The notes under the pieces: model-generated
What the model saw: only the letters and a program-made list of their open reading frames with translations
Database searches by the model: none
Told to the model about the DNA's origin: nothing
Assembly (NCBI GenBank): GCA_020055645.1
Contig: CM034546.1
Location: 132,391,875 to 132,455,874 of the forward strand
Direction of reading: 5' to 3'
Length of the DNA stretch: 64,000 nucleotides
Origin: Tomocerus qinae
Taxonomy: Eukaryota; Arthropoda; Collembola; Entomobryomorpha; Tomoceridae
Translations under genes and position numbers: made by a program
Part shown: piece after piece, positions 34,221-45,950 of the stretch
Numbering within the stretch: the first letter of the stretch is position 1
Layout of the letters: each line of letters begins with the position of its first letter

Positions 34221-35118
34221 AAAACTAATATATTGAGTCAAGGAAATGATTTTAGATAGAGAAATTCGAATTTGGTATGAAAAATATAATTGTTAGTTTG
34301 TAATGTTTAATACTCTTTCTATATTAGCACTGTGGCAAATTAGTAGAAAGCCTTTTGAAATACAGCCTGATCAAGAGCTTATGATTCATATCTATGCTAT
34401 AAATTGTTGTCCTTGTCCTTACTTGGAATTCGGAAATATTTGACATCGAATTACCTTGGTTGAGTTTGTATGTATTTTTTTGTACGCTCATACATAACAC
34501 ACTCGGTACTAACTGATTCTGCACAGGGGGTCAAAATGACTTATGACGTTTTCTTTTCACTAACCTATAATGCTAGTTCTTTTCATACACCCTGTATATG
34601 TATACACTTATGGCAACACAAATATGCTATGTAAAACTTATTCTTTCGATCCCAAACCAATTCTTTGGTATTAAAAAATTAATTCCTCCTGAACAAAAAA
34701 AACCCCAATTTTGAAAATGATACAACAAATTCAGGTTATGTTCCCAAACATGTCATAAAAATGTGGACTCTTTAAGTTTATGAGCCATGGCCGTTTTCAT
34801 TAAAAAACCCCGTCTAAAACAATTTGCCTATTCAACTACGTGTTAAAAGTACAAGAGGTTACAACCAAATATCTACCGAACGGAAAAAACCCCATTTTCA
34901 AGACTCCTGTATGACCTTTGTCATTAATAAATCTATGCGGGTAATGATTATTGAGGCTCTATTTCTATGAGCCATGAGTCAAATGTTAAATTGCAAAATG
35001 TGCCCTTAACCGGTTCTCCCCTTTCGGCCCTAGTAAAAGTGGCAGGGCTTTTTTTATTATAGATTAAAATGTTTAAAATTCGGTCTGTGTTTCATTCTAC
35101 TGGTATAAATTGACTTAC
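34221..35118. other. Gene-free stretch downstream of the CARD-like exon
   Basis: No second CARD exon could be recognised on the minus strand here. An ORF at 34324-34524 (-) shows no features. Confidence 0.4.
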
Positions 35119-35262
35119 AGCGATATTCTTTTCTTCGAACGAAATAAATCCCTCTTGTATAAAGTGACGTATAGCAGAAAAAATATTGTTAAAGTTTTCT
35201 ACAAGGAAAACAAAATTATTTCGGATTCCTTCTTTCAGTTTATTGTCCATTGTTGATACTAT
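35119..35262 (-). CDS. CARD-like first coding exon (partial gene)
   Basis: The exon is bounded by acceptor CATTCCAG (exon starts at 35262) and consensus donor GCT|GTAAGT (exon ends at 35119). An ATG at 35250 opens 44 codons in phase 0: MDNKLKEGIRNNFVFLVENF, then NNIFSAIRHFIQEGFISFEE. This matches the first three helices of a caspase-recruitment (death-fold) domain: a basic/hydrophobic helix 1, LV..., then the typical QEG-[I/F]-[L/S]-[T/F]-EE turn. CARDs mediate homotypic interactions in apoptosis and innate signalling. The rest of the domain is not recognised downstream, so this is either a multi-exon gene with an exon I missed or a remnant. It could be a chance match, given its short length. 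Confidence 0.45.
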
Positions 35263-35451
35263 CTGGAATGACAAATGTCTATTACTAAATAATTGTAATG
35301 CTTGTTTTTAATGATACGCTATAATATGTTGTAAACAGATATAACATGCAGGTTCAAGCTAAATATACAATAATTTAAGACACAATCACCATGGGTTATC
35401 CTATTGAAGACTACAGCGAGCCTTAATTTTCTGTTATGGTGAGCAGGTATT

Positions 35452-35672
35452 TTTAGTGTTCCATTGTAGCCAATTGAAAATTATTTTTACCAAAATAGCT
35501 ACTAGCCAAATTGGCCATAAATCATGATTTTTTAAATTTTGCGAAAGTTCCCATATCCCCATTTGCTATTTTTGACCATTTTAGCAACTAGCTAACAAAG
35601 AATTTCAAGCAGCCTGCCGGCAAATTTAGCCAGCAATTTTAGTCGACTAACCTGCTGTTCACTGAACACTGG
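35452..35672. mobile_element. Decayed CAGTGTT-type MITE
   Basis: Ends TAGTGTTCCATTG and CTGAACACTG are inverted. The interior (AGCTACTAGCCAAATTGGCC, GCCGGCAAATTTAGCCAGC) matches the better-preserved copy at 41892-42169. No target duplication can be read. Confidence 0.5.
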
Positions 35673-35689
35673 AAGCTCTGTTTGATATG

Positions 35690-36725
35690 CAACAAGTCTC
35701 AATACAAACATAACATTCGCATCCATTGATAATATACCATAGAAATCAAGTGGAGTATTAGCCAACCAACTCTACATACTTACATACTTGATGTTAATAG
35801 TCAAATGGTTGTACCTGTTTATATTGTGACCCTTACTCACTCACAACCACACTTGTCATTCGAATAATCGACCCAACCCGAGCCAAACCAACGTCATCCA
35901 GTAGTAAACCAACCCTAAATGCTGGCCGTCCTGAATGTTTTTAGCGAACCGTAGTGATAAGTATTTAAAAATGTTGGAGCAAGGTAATCCGGTTCTTTGA
36001 AAAATCCAATCTAGCGGAAGTTAGATTGGATATACAAATTTTATACAAAATGTACAAAATTAGATGTACAAAATACCACTTTTAATGATATTACATAATA
36101 ATTAATTTTACATTTAGTTGGCCAAATTATGTCTGCAGTCATACTGGCACCTTTCTCAAAACCAAACGTGAGACAATGCAATACGATGTTTGAAGGCCGA
36201 CAGGCGACGTCTGATCTATCGCGCTTAGATTTTGGCAAACTACATGGCAAAATCACATTACCGTAAAATTACATAAGCATTTTCGAATACATTTGAGTAA
36301 AGTGAAAGTGACATCGCCACGCAAGGTTTACCCGCGTTTTCAACATGACCTTAACGGTTATAAATAGTATATATGAAAAAATGGCAAAAAAGGTTTTATT
36401 TCAATTTCTTACAGAATTTTGAATAATATTAATTGGTGCTAATACAAAATGGCTGAGAAAAGCTAAACAAATGGGACAAAACCGCTTTGATTAATGCCAT
36501 GCTGGGCCTGTAAATTCATCGTGGAGTCGCGGAGGTCCTCCGCATTTGGCAAAAACCGACATTTGTCCACTAAAAGCGTGGAATTGTTTTGGGTCGCGGA
36601 TTAGATCGGCCAAGAAGTAAGCTTAGGACGACCAGGCTACCTAGGCGCCCCCCTCAATGAAATAATCATCGAAAGCGAGTGGCTAATGGAACTACCAAAT
36701 ATTATTTATTTATTTTTAAGCTAGT
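35690..36725. other. Gene-free stretch
   Basis: No exon or defined repeat recognised. Confidence 0.35.
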
Positions 36726-36878
36726 TAAAGTGTCACTTCCTTTTCACTTCCTCCATTAAAGAGGACTATTCAGTTACTAATTTTGTCTAAAATTCAAAAT
36801 ATCCTCACCTGGGGCAACGCACTTGTTTTATTTATGCACGATCCTTTGCGGAGGAAGTGAAAAGGAAGTGACACTTTA
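36726..36878. mobile_element. 153-bp MITE with 29-bp perfect TIRs
   Basis: TAAAGTGTCACTTCCTTTTC then ACTTCCTCC at 36726-36754 is exactly complementary to 36850-36878. Boundary TA dinucleotides suggest a TA target (Tc1/mariner-like). Confidence 0.8.
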
Positions 36879-37097
36879 TCTAGGGTCTAAATAAGAAACA
36901 GCTTCTTTCCTAGGAAGGTAATTGGTGCTGTTAAGACACTTACAAACATTGTTCAATATTAATGCATTATTGCTGTCAATCTATATACACAGTTAATACT
37001 ATCAATACAGTATAGAATGGACACAATCAATATAAAGTGAAATATTGCATTACTTCCTCAATCGTCTCATCATAGAAAAATCACTTATAGTATAGTT

Positions 37098-37175
37098 CAA
37101 GATACCTAGATTGGTCCCATGGCTACGCCTCTTGCTAATAAGAGGCGTAGCCATGGCACCAATCAAGGCATCTTG
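37098..37175. repeat. Near-perfect hairpin, ~36-bp stem, 6-nt loop
   Basis: The arm CATGGCTACGCCTCTT is followed by the loop GCTAAT and its complement. The outer stem CAAGAT.CCT.GATTGG continues with a few mismatches. It could be a tiny foldback MITE or the source of a hairpin RNA; nothing distinguishes these here. Confidence 0.6.
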
Positions 37176-37176
37176 G

Positions 37177-37440
37177 TATAGTTATTATCATCATACTTAT
37201 TTACTTGAATATCAAGATAGTACTTAAAATACTCTTTTTTAAATATTTTTAGAGATTTACCATTGCTAATATACTCTGGTATCAATAGCCACTCAAGTGA
37301 AGCTTGGTTTGAGAATTGTCTCTTGTCATAGCTAGAAATTCTATTGGATTTAATTATATAATTGTATGTTTTCGATCTTGTATTTCGCGTTACTACGTTC
37401 TCAATTTTCAAGTAATTTTCGAAATACGGTGGACAGTCTA
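37177..37440 (-). mobile_element. 3'-terminal fragment of a non-LTR retrotransposon ORF2
   Basis: The minus strand reads NVVTRNTRSKTYNYIIKSNR, then SNQASLEWLLIPEYI, SLKIFKKEYFKYYL. This is the usual C-terminal pattern of LINE reverse-transcriptase proteins: TRS.., a basic stretch, ...W..LP..I..S.S...FK..L..YL. The upstream part is lost, and the hairpin at 37098-37175 abuts its end. Confidence 0.5.
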
Positions 37441-38957
37441 TGTTACAGCCAGCTATATCTCTGTCTAACCGTAAGACGCTACCTCGAAAATTTTAAGTCT
37501 ACTTAATAGAGCCTCGTTTCTCTTTCTCGAAGGACCAGCCTTAAAGGCAATTCTACTCTTATAGTATTTAGATGATTGTTTCTAAGAATCGTTCACCTTT
37601 GATCCGAGGACCTAGGCTAATTGAATTCTTAACAATCAAACTAAATACAGAGACAATGTATGCTTAACCTTTCACCTTGTATCCGAGGACCTGGGCTAAT
37701 CGAGTTAATACACTTATCTCTATCAGATGATTATGCTATAATGAGGTACACAAGACCACGTGACAGTTATGGGAACTGAGAAATTTTCTTTATTTACTAA
37801 TAAGCACACACATACAGCCATACAGATTAACAACTAAATCAGGCTTGTACGATAAGGTCAGACTGTGATCCGGCACTCAGGGCTTTATCTTACCGGTCAA
37901 TTCAACCAATAAAGGCAGCTCTAGGCAATATACCTTTCAATATGAGCAAGTATCTGTTACAGATCACTGTACTGGCCTTATCCGTACAATCCAATTTTTA
38001 AATATACTAAGTACACGATTTTTCACCACCGACTTCTGCTTACAACACTAATTTTCACATCATAGACACAACATAATATAACTATATCATACATCATTCG
38101 AATCCTCATGACCTCTAGTATTTGTTTTTGCATAAACATATTTTCTAAATACACATTTAATCATTAAAATTAATTAATTATCTTAAATACATAATATTCA
38201 TAATTTAAATAATTTCGTATTGCTAGATAATAAATAAATAGATACCAAAATGTAGCAAATAAATATTTTACAATATTACATATAAATGAATTTCACTTTA
38301 TGAACTGAATCTTTCCGTGTTCTTTCCGTGTGTCGACAACAGTCTACATTATTTAAAATTATGTAGGTTACTTTAAGGAGTGATTACATTTACAGCAAGA
38401 GCAAATGCATGACCAAACCGTTACATGTCGACTTTAGAATGTGTGTCGGTTCGGTATCAAAGCGAACCATTCTGGTTTGCCAAACCGATAGTGAGCAAGT
38501 GTGCTCACTACTGCTCACTATCACAATTATCATAATTGTATTATCTGAGCCGCGATTAGTATGAAATGTTGCCACTATAATATTTCCCTAAATCATTTTC
38601 ATTACAAATAAATTGAACACTGAGCTAAGTGTGGTAAAGTGTAGTTTTAAGATTATCATTACGGCTTTTTAACAGTAAATAGGTTTTGTTTTTGCCACGA
38701 TTTGCTGTAACTGGAACTAGCAATTGCACACATTGATCTTTTTTGTGATCACCATCAAATTCAGGTATAGTTAAACAGATTTACCTCACATATCTAAATT
38801 ATTCATACCTAGAAATACCTAATGGAAATACCTAGTAGAAAAATGGCAAATAATTTTTTGGTTCGCAGTAAAGTAAAGTAAAGAAGAGCTTCTATTAAAG
38901 TTTAAGCGTCTCAAGACGCGAACTAAGTGACACGATAATACCATAAATCGCGGGTGT
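37441..38957. other. Gene-free stretch
   Basis: A short repeat, TCCGAGGACCT(A/G)GGCTAAT, occurs twice (near 37602 and 37682). No exon seen. A lone MITE end lies at 38961-38980. Confidence 0.35.
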
Positions 38958-39067
38958 AGGGCTGAATTTAGGCAGGGGCACGGAATTAGACTATTATCAT
39001 AGGTTAAGCTGGAAGAATAATGCTATATGACGTAAAACGACAGAGTGCAGTTCTGAGAGCAGATACA

Positions 39068-39235
39068 GGTAAACAATTTAGGGTCGCGTGAAAGCTGCCT
39101 AGTCAAATCGTCGTGGCGCGTTCTCAAACTTCCAAACATGAAATTCATGTGAATGCAAGCAGAGACTAAAGTTTGAGTTCGCGCCACGACCATTTGACTG
39201 CTGGGTAGCTTCCACGCGGCCGAAAATTGTTTATC
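39068..39235. mobile_element. 168-bp imperfect hairpin MITE
   Basis: GGTAAACAATTTAGGGTCGC pairs with the complement of GCGGCCGAAAATTGTTTATCC. The internal stem ATCGTCGTGGCGCG / CGCGCCACGACC continues to a short loop around 39150. Confidence 0.65.
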
Positions 39236-39734
39236 CGTTGTACGTCTATGGCTTATAGCGTGGTTTCCCAGTGGGTTGGGCAGGGGTTTACCTCGTTGCC
39301 GGTAAACATTTTTGCTAATTCATCTTTTATCACTTAACACTCTTCTGGTTAAGGCTCTTGCATGCATGGACTTGTTGACTTCTTATCCAGGTGTCGCATT
39401 TAAAAATCAAAAGTTCCGTTTTAGGATTTGAACTTCCTCAAGAAGTTCGTTAATTTCTCACATAGGCGCATGGGGTCAATGAGTTTGGAGTCTTTACAAA
39501 TTTTCCGTAGCTGAAGTATGAAGTCCGCTCCGGCGTCGTCACCCCTCCACCGCCATTACACCTCTTAGTATATGTTACCTTTACCAGACCACTACAACGC
39601 ATTAGTTGTTATATGTTGATAATAATATTGATATTGATACAAGGCTCCCTCCTCCACTCCATCGTCTTGTTACACATTACACGCATTTTAGTTGATGTTG
39701 TTCTCTTCATAATATAATATTATTACACTAATTT

Positions 39735-39958
39735 TTCGGTGACCAGCCGGAAAATGGCTGGCTAAATTGGGCGGTCGGTTGAAATTCCTTGTTAACCAGT
39801 GACTAAAATGGCCAAAAATAGTTAAATGGGGCTCTGTGAACTGAGAAAATCATCCTTTACTAGAAGAAATTTACAAAACCATGATTTTTGGCCAATGTGG
39901 CAACTAGCATTTTCAGCCATTTTGATCCTGGTCAAGATCACTTTTAGCCTGCTAAACC
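39735..39958. mobile_element. Partial CAGTGTT-type MITE
   Basis: GGTGACCAGCCGGAAAATGG..., ATTTTCAGCCATTTTGATCC match 41892-42169. A further piece (CCGGCCAGCC...GAGCACTGG) is at 41822-41880. The copy appears to be broken by later insertions. Confidence 0.5.
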
Positions 39959-39970
39959 CGCATAAATATA

Positions 39971-41053
39971 CAGTGTGTCCCAAAATGAATGACTCACAAT
40001 TTGACCCTACATAACTTCCAAACGGTTTAACATATTCAAACGTAATAAACACCATTCGAAAGACCAAGCGAAAACTTAGAAATCAGCTAACTATCAATAA
40101 TAACAAAATACTAGAACTATGTAAAAAGTTGCTTGGACGAAAAAAGGTGAATTCGTACTCCCGTAAATGACTTAATGCCAATTTGGTCTCTAATAACATT
40201 TGAATTATTAGGTTTAGGTCAAAGAGAATAGCGGAGATGAAAAGAGCGTGCGATTTTGATTAAAATCCAAAGGTTCTTAAATGTAAAAGTAAAAACACAT
40301 TCTTTTATAAAGTGACCTGCAAAAAAAAATTCGATTTTGTAAGGAAAGCAATCTGGGCAGTTGGAAGTCGTTTTTGGACAGTTTTTCCGATTTGGTTGTA
40401 ACCCGGATCGGTCACCACTACATGATTTAATGTTTCGTCCTTCAAAAGAGAATGGCCTAACAATCCCGAGACAGTATCCTAGAGTCAAAACCAAATCAAG
40501 CATGTAGCAGTTCATAGCACGGTGAGGTTAATTTTAAGTTCTACGATTATTCATAATTTTAGATTCGTATTTAATCACGTGCAATAATATCTAAGAATTC
40601 GAAAAACTATCCAAAAACGACTCCCAAGTGCTCAGATAGCTTTTCTTACAAAATCGAATTTTAATCTGTCTTTGCAAATAGTCCTAATTGATTTTTACTC
40701 TTTTTTGCAGGTTACTTTCCAAAAGAATGTGTTTTTATTTTTACATTTAAGAACCTTTGGATTTTACTCAAAATCGCACGCTCTTTTCATCTCCGCTATT
40801 CTCTTTGACCTAAACCTAATAATTCAAATGTTATTAGAGATCAAATTGGCATTCAGTCATTTACGGGAGTACGAATTCACCTTTTTTCGTCCAAGCAACT
40901 TTTTATCTAGTTCTAGTATTTTGTTATTATTGATAGTTAGCTGATTTCTAAGTTTTCGCTTGGTCTTTCGAATGGTGTTTATTACGTTTGAATACGTTAA
41001 GTCATTTGGAAGTTATGTAGGGTCGAAGTGTGAGTCATTCATTTTGGGACACA
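39971..41053. mobile_element. 1,083-bp foldback element, Tc1/mariner-like, at TA
   Basis: Left end CAGTGTGTCCCAAAATGAAT pairs with the complement of the right end (TGTGTCCCAAAATGAATGAC). The inverted arms are about 430 bp each (39971-40400 and 40620-41053). TA lies at 39969-39970 and 41054-41055. Mirror ORFs on the two arms are non-coding by-products. Confidence 0.75.
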
Positions 41054-41073
41054 TACAGATAAATTTATTGCTT

Positions 41074-41632
41074 GTGTGTTAGGGGGAGAGCACGGCTACT
41101 ACTATTGATTAGTAGAGCTATGCTACCGCTCAAGCCGCGAGGGCTTACTTGCAGTGGCTCCCGGAACAACTTTACTAAGTGTACAGACTTACACGAAGAG
41201 ACTTAGTGAAGAGTACTGAACCATGAGACGGAACGACTCAACACTGTCCCGCAACTCGATCTGGTGGGCAGTCAGAGAGGGACCGGAACATGTAAGCCGA
41301 CCGCCAGTGACCACAGGCAAATCACTTATAGCAGTCTACTTCAATCCACCTTATCACCTCATGTGCATCCCATTGTCCAGACTTGTGCTAGGTAGAACTC
41401 GTAGCACGTATACAGACCAACAGAACAATCCATACACTACAGACAGGGCATTGATAGATAATCATATTGTCACTAAGATAGGCAAATCAATGCTAATAAC
41501 GAATATACGGCAATGACAGCTTCCCCCAGCTCCAGACTACTACCTTATAGACCTGAGGCGCTCCAGAGATTCGAACTCCAGACCTCAGCCTGAGAAGCGG
41601 CTGTTTAGACCACTAGACAGACCTGTACGCCC
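41074..41632 (-). mobile_element. tRNA-derived SINE, 559 bp, with 14-bp TSD
   Basis: Target duplication TAAATTTATTGCTT lies at 41060-41073 and 41633-41646, inside an R1 3' end. On the minus strand the 5' part has a tRNA-like head: an A-box-like segment, GTCTAGTGGTCTAAACAG, and a B-box, GGAGTTCGAATCTC, at about 41565-41625. This is followed by a long unrelated body ending TAACACAC. The head does not fold into a complete functional tRNA (no convincing acceptor stem). Retrotransposition is implied by the long TSD. The ORF at 41223-41516 is incidental. Confidence 0.8.
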
Positions 41633-41690
41633 TAAATTTATTGCTTTATCAAGTCTACGATTATAATATGGAGATTCATGGACCAAATCT
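41633..41690 (+). repeat. R1 3' end (SINE target)
   Basis: TAAATTTATTGCTTTATCAA, GTCTACGATTATAATATGGA; the SINE sits within this motif. Confidence 0.65.
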
Positions 41691-41891
41691 GGCCTGTGAA
41701 TGTGTATTTTTTAAACTGATCCGGTTTACTGTACAGTGGCTATAAGATTCTGTCCGAAAGTTTACTTTTATTCGAAAACTAACAAAAATTGATTGAATCT
41801 AAAATTTTTCATAAAGAATTTCAAACAACCGGCCAGCCAATTTATCCGACCAGCCGGCTGGTCACTGAGCACTGGATTGCGAACCCATGAA

Positions 41892-42169
41892 CAGTGTTCC
41901 ATTTCAGCCTGCTAAAAATGATTTTGACCAGCCAGCCGGCTAAAGTGGCTGAAATGACTAGTGGCCAAAATGGCCAAAAATCTTAGATTTTTAAATTTCC
42001 CGCCAGATCAAGGATGGTTTTCTCAGTTCACATAGCACTATTTGACTGTTTTTGGTCATTTCAGACATTTCGACCATTTTAGCCACTGGCTAAAAAAGAA
42101 TTTCAACCAGCCGGCTGGCCATTTTAGCCAGCCATTTTAACCAACCAGCCGGCTGGTCATCAAACACTG
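41892..42169. mobile_element. 278-bp hAT-like MITE (CAGTGTT...AACACTG)
   Basis: Inverted ends CAGTGTTCC and CAAACACTG. 8-bp flanks CCCATGAA (41884-41891) and CCCAGGAA (42170-42177) match at 7 of 8. The interior is rich in GGCCAAAATGGCC and CCAGCCGGCTGG palindromes. Confidence 0.75.
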
Positions 42170-42179
42170 CCCAGGAATA

Positions 42180-42984
42180 CCAAGAATTCAAAATGCAGCA
42201 AGCAAAGGTATTACTAGCTGTTTTTGTTGATATGAAATGCATATCAGAAGTTCAGATAAGAGTTAAGATATTGCACCATTTGTTAGACTCGCTCAATCAC
42301 CATAAAAACCGTGAATGTAGCAATGTAGCTCTAGCTCTAGCTGGTGATGTAGAGGTGCAATGCAATGTACATGGTAGTGCCTAGCTTAGCTAGCCTACCA
42401 CCTACACACCAACGCTAGCACTTCTAAGGCAATCTCATTTCATGAAATCTATATTTTTATTTAGTCTAGTTATAGGGTCATCATTGTGACCTTTTGTGAC
42501 CGTCCACAGGCTGAACTACAACAACTACTAAGTCAAATAAGAGCCCGTTGGAAATGTCGGATGATAACTTGGTTCATGAAGTTCAGCTATGTATTATATC
42601 TGTACCCTGATTCCCCATAAGACGAGATATGTGGTTAATTCAAATTAAATTCTGACCTTGTGGAACTTTACGAACCAAGTTATTTCTTTAGCTTTTCAAC
42701 GAGGTATATTTCGACTCTGTAGCCGTTGTAGAACGGCCGGATCTTGGAAACTAAGTTGATAAGTTTCCATGCAAGCTTACGAAATAGCCTTAACATTACT
42801 AAGTAACAAGCCAAATTATCATGACACTCCGGTGTTTGGAGGACTCATAGCGGACTGTGTCGTTAGGGTCCGTCCATTAGGTGCCGATCCGGTAAGAGTC
42901 CGCGTCCGTTAAGAGTCCGTCCTTTAAAAGTCTTATAAAAGGCCGCTACTCACCACTTGTATAAAATAACACTAACAATAACCT
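42180..42984. other. Gene-free stretch
   Basis: A short ORF at 42193-42384 has no features. TAAGAGTCCG occurs twice near 42894-42925. Confidence 0.35.
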
Positions 42985-44940
42985 ACAGCAAGCCGTAACA
43001 GAAGCTCGCCTGAGTGAAGGGGACTGTGTGCGCGTTTTTGGTAGAATAATAATAGGAAATTTATTTTGATTACTAAAGTAAACATTAATTCATAATAATT
43101 AGATAATCATTTTTCAAAATGCCAAAATAGAATAATTTTGACTATGAAATTCAACAGAAAAGCATAATACAGTAATGTTGACTATGAAAATCAACAGAAA
43201 ATTTAAATAAATTAATGTTGATAATCAAAACAGCTTAATCGCATTTCTATATTAATATTTACTATCAAAACCAACATAAAATCTAAACAGATTAATGTTG
43301 ACTATGAAAACCAACAGAAATTCAAATTTGATTAATTAGGAGTACTAAAATCAACAAAAATTCAAATTTGGTAAACTATGTGTATTAAAACCAACAAAAA
43401 ACTTATTTGATTAATTAGGAGTATTAAAATAGATAGGATACCTAAATAGATTAATGTTGACTATCAAAATCGACAGAAAATCAAAATAGATTAATGTTGA
43501 CTATCAAAATCGACAGAAAATCTAAATAGATTAATGTTGACTATCAAATTCAACAGAAAATCAAAATAAATTATTGTTGACTACAATAAGCAGTATAAAA
43601 TCAAAATTAATAAATATTGTGCCTCAAAATCAACAGAAGATCAAAATCGGTTAATATTGGCTATCAAAATAAGAAGTAACTCGAAATTTGGCTATTGATT
43701 TGAATATAAATGCGAAAGATTTATTTCCGTCCTATAATGATTATTTATTGCTAATAATTTGTAGGAAACACAATTGAAATTTTTATGGCCCATTTTCTGC
43801 TTTGACTATCAAATAAAGACAAAGTGAGCGCGCGGTATCTCAGCAACTTAAGGACCGATTAGAACCAAAACCAATAGGGTTCGTCACAAGTCCACAGTCA
43901 TTATTTATGCCTAATGTGGTTAACTTAGGTCAATGCGTTCGAAAGTTATCGTGGGTCCGGACTGACGGACGGACAGACTGTGCGGTTCTATAAACCATGC
44001 GTCTATAAACCGGTCTTTTTTAGAATAACAGAAATAGGTTTATTTTGATATTTATTGATTAACATTGAGTATCAAAATAGATGAATGTTGACCACCAAAA
44101 AAAAGGAAAATGAAAGTAGATAAACGTTGATTATGAAAATCAACAGAAAACCAAAATTGATTAATGCTGACTATCAATATCAACAGAAAATCAAAATTGA
44201 AAAATGTTGAATATCAAAATTCATTATTGAGGCGAGCTAAAACGCCTGTGTACAATAATGGATTAATGTTGTCTACCAAATGAAATCGTCATGCTTTATT
44301 AAACAAAAGCACATCTAAATTTTCAATTTAATCTTTTGTACCCTCGTTTTTCGACAGCTGGAAGCAGTTTTAACAAACAAAAAATTGTTCTTACTATTGA
44401 AAAAAGTCTAATTTAGAAACACTCAAATGTTTTTATTACCATTTTTAATTTCCACTAACAGGATCAGTTTTAAGTAGAAACATATATTGCGACTATAAGA
44501 TAACCTATTAAAAGCAAGCAGAATAAAATGGACAATTTGTAGCTTGAATATGTTAACCAATAATTTGGCAATTAATACTATATTAATCCAAGTTATATAA
44601 GAGCAGACTGTTTAACAAGCATAAAGATTTGTTTTGGTCTGTGTTTTACAACCATTACAAATATTTCAACAAGATTTCAATAAAAGCGGCATTATGGCAA
44701 TCAACAGTAACATCGAAGATTAAATAACATATTTATTCGGCGGTTATTTGCGAACTGTTAGAAATATTTAGCCAACAATCAATAGAGATCGTGGCAAGCC
44801 CATAGACAACGTTTTTGTCAAGTTTGGTCAAATTCCGTCAATTTCGTCGGGAGTTATCGTGGGGACAAACTTGGTGTAGTTTCATCCCGCGGACGGACAG
44901 ACTGTGCGATTCAATATAGCTCGTCAGGTGAGCTAAAATA
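42985..44940 (+). repeat. R3 repeat elements (at least three fragments)
   Basis: First fragment: CAGCAAGCCGTAACAGAAGC at 42988 to CTGTGCGGTTCTATAAACC at 43997, with a 40-bp tandem core at 43130-43690. The second starts near 44020 with a short core at 44060-44220. The third is a tail at about 44780-44935 ending GCTCGTCAGGTGAGCTAAAA. Core units are ATTAATGTTGACTATCAAAA-type with the TGTTGA/TCAACA dyad. Confidence 0.7.
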
Positions 44941-45229
44941 AGCAGTTTGCTGTCTAATGCTGCCACAATGGTATAAAATATCTAACAATATCAAAATAGT
45001 ACAGAAGATTTACTCTTGCTTCTACCGAAGTTTAGATTTAATAAAACTATCACTATTAGAGGACGGAAATAAATCTATTTTGGATTTATATTCAATTTTA
45101 TAATGAAATTTACATTTTCTAATACCTTTTTATTTTGAGTCAATAATGCCGTAATAATCGAAATAATTTCGCTCGGAATTATTGTTTCAAGCGCATAAAA
45201 CAATTCCTAAAAAGGCCGTTGAAAGGCAA

Positions 45230-45950
45230 TACGGTTTTGGCTCTACATTATTTAAACTTCTCGCTCTTGCGGATCCAGGAAAGAGCGTTCACAGAATCGG
45301 ACGAAAATGTCATCCTTATGTCTGGGCAGTTGATGGCTCTTTTCATTGAGTCTACTAGGCAGGCACCGATGCAGCAGGCCATTAGCTCCAATCCAATCTC
45401 GGAATGCCAATTTTCTTCAGGGGGGTCTTGTCTTTGCAGAAATTAGTTGCACTGTTGCCCCGCCTCCCCCTCATGAATAGGCATGTACTGAATGCGACTT
45501 TATTTGCGTCAACAGCACATGCCAGGATTGGCGGGCATAGTCCATCCCAAATAAACATCGAGAGATTTCTGCTGTAGATACATGTCTTGAATTCTTTAAA
45601 GATATCTTCCGACACCTTCTCGTCCCATCCAACTTTCGACTCCCAGATTCTCTGCAGCAACAACTTGGGTAGGAGCGTAACAGGGCACGTAAATCCGATG
45701 GGACTTTATGGGCTGCAGTCAGTATCCCCCGTTTGGTGACAGGTTCGCCAGGCTTTATTTCTTATTCGGTCAGGAGACAGGCCAAAGCATCTTGTAGTAA
45801 ACTCCAGGAAAGTCCCAGGACTGGTATAGTTTCTTCTTCGGCAGCATTTATGGAGTTAGACTTCCACCCTCTCAAATCGAATTTAGCGGAGGCCATGAGT
45901 GCCGTGGATTCCTTCTGGAAAATCATCTCCTTGTCTGTAGCGTAACGGGC
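45230..45950 (-). pseudogene. BEL/Pao LTR retrotransposon pol fragment
   Basis: Pieces in order on the minus strand: GWKSNS and VLGLSW (near 45850), TKRGILTAAHKV (near 45725), IGFTCPVTLLPKLLLQRIWE then SKVGWDEKVS (45700-45620), SAKTRPP and IGIPRL (near 45410), then ELMACCIGACLVDSMK and FSSDSVNALSWIRKSEKF (45380-45240). These are the linker, Peptidase_A17-like and RNase H-like segments of BEL/Pao pol. Frameshifts and stops break it and no LTRs are visible, so it is a dead fragment. 45990-46370 may belong to it but shows no motifs. Confidence 0.85.

Noticed and set aside
39822..40944. ORFs of 81-98 codons on both strands
   Set aside because: By-products of the foldback arms and MITE fragments.
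41560..41632. Functional tRNA gene on the minus strand
   Set aside because: A- and B-box-like motifs are present but no complete cloverleaf; it is the head of a TSD-flanked SINE.
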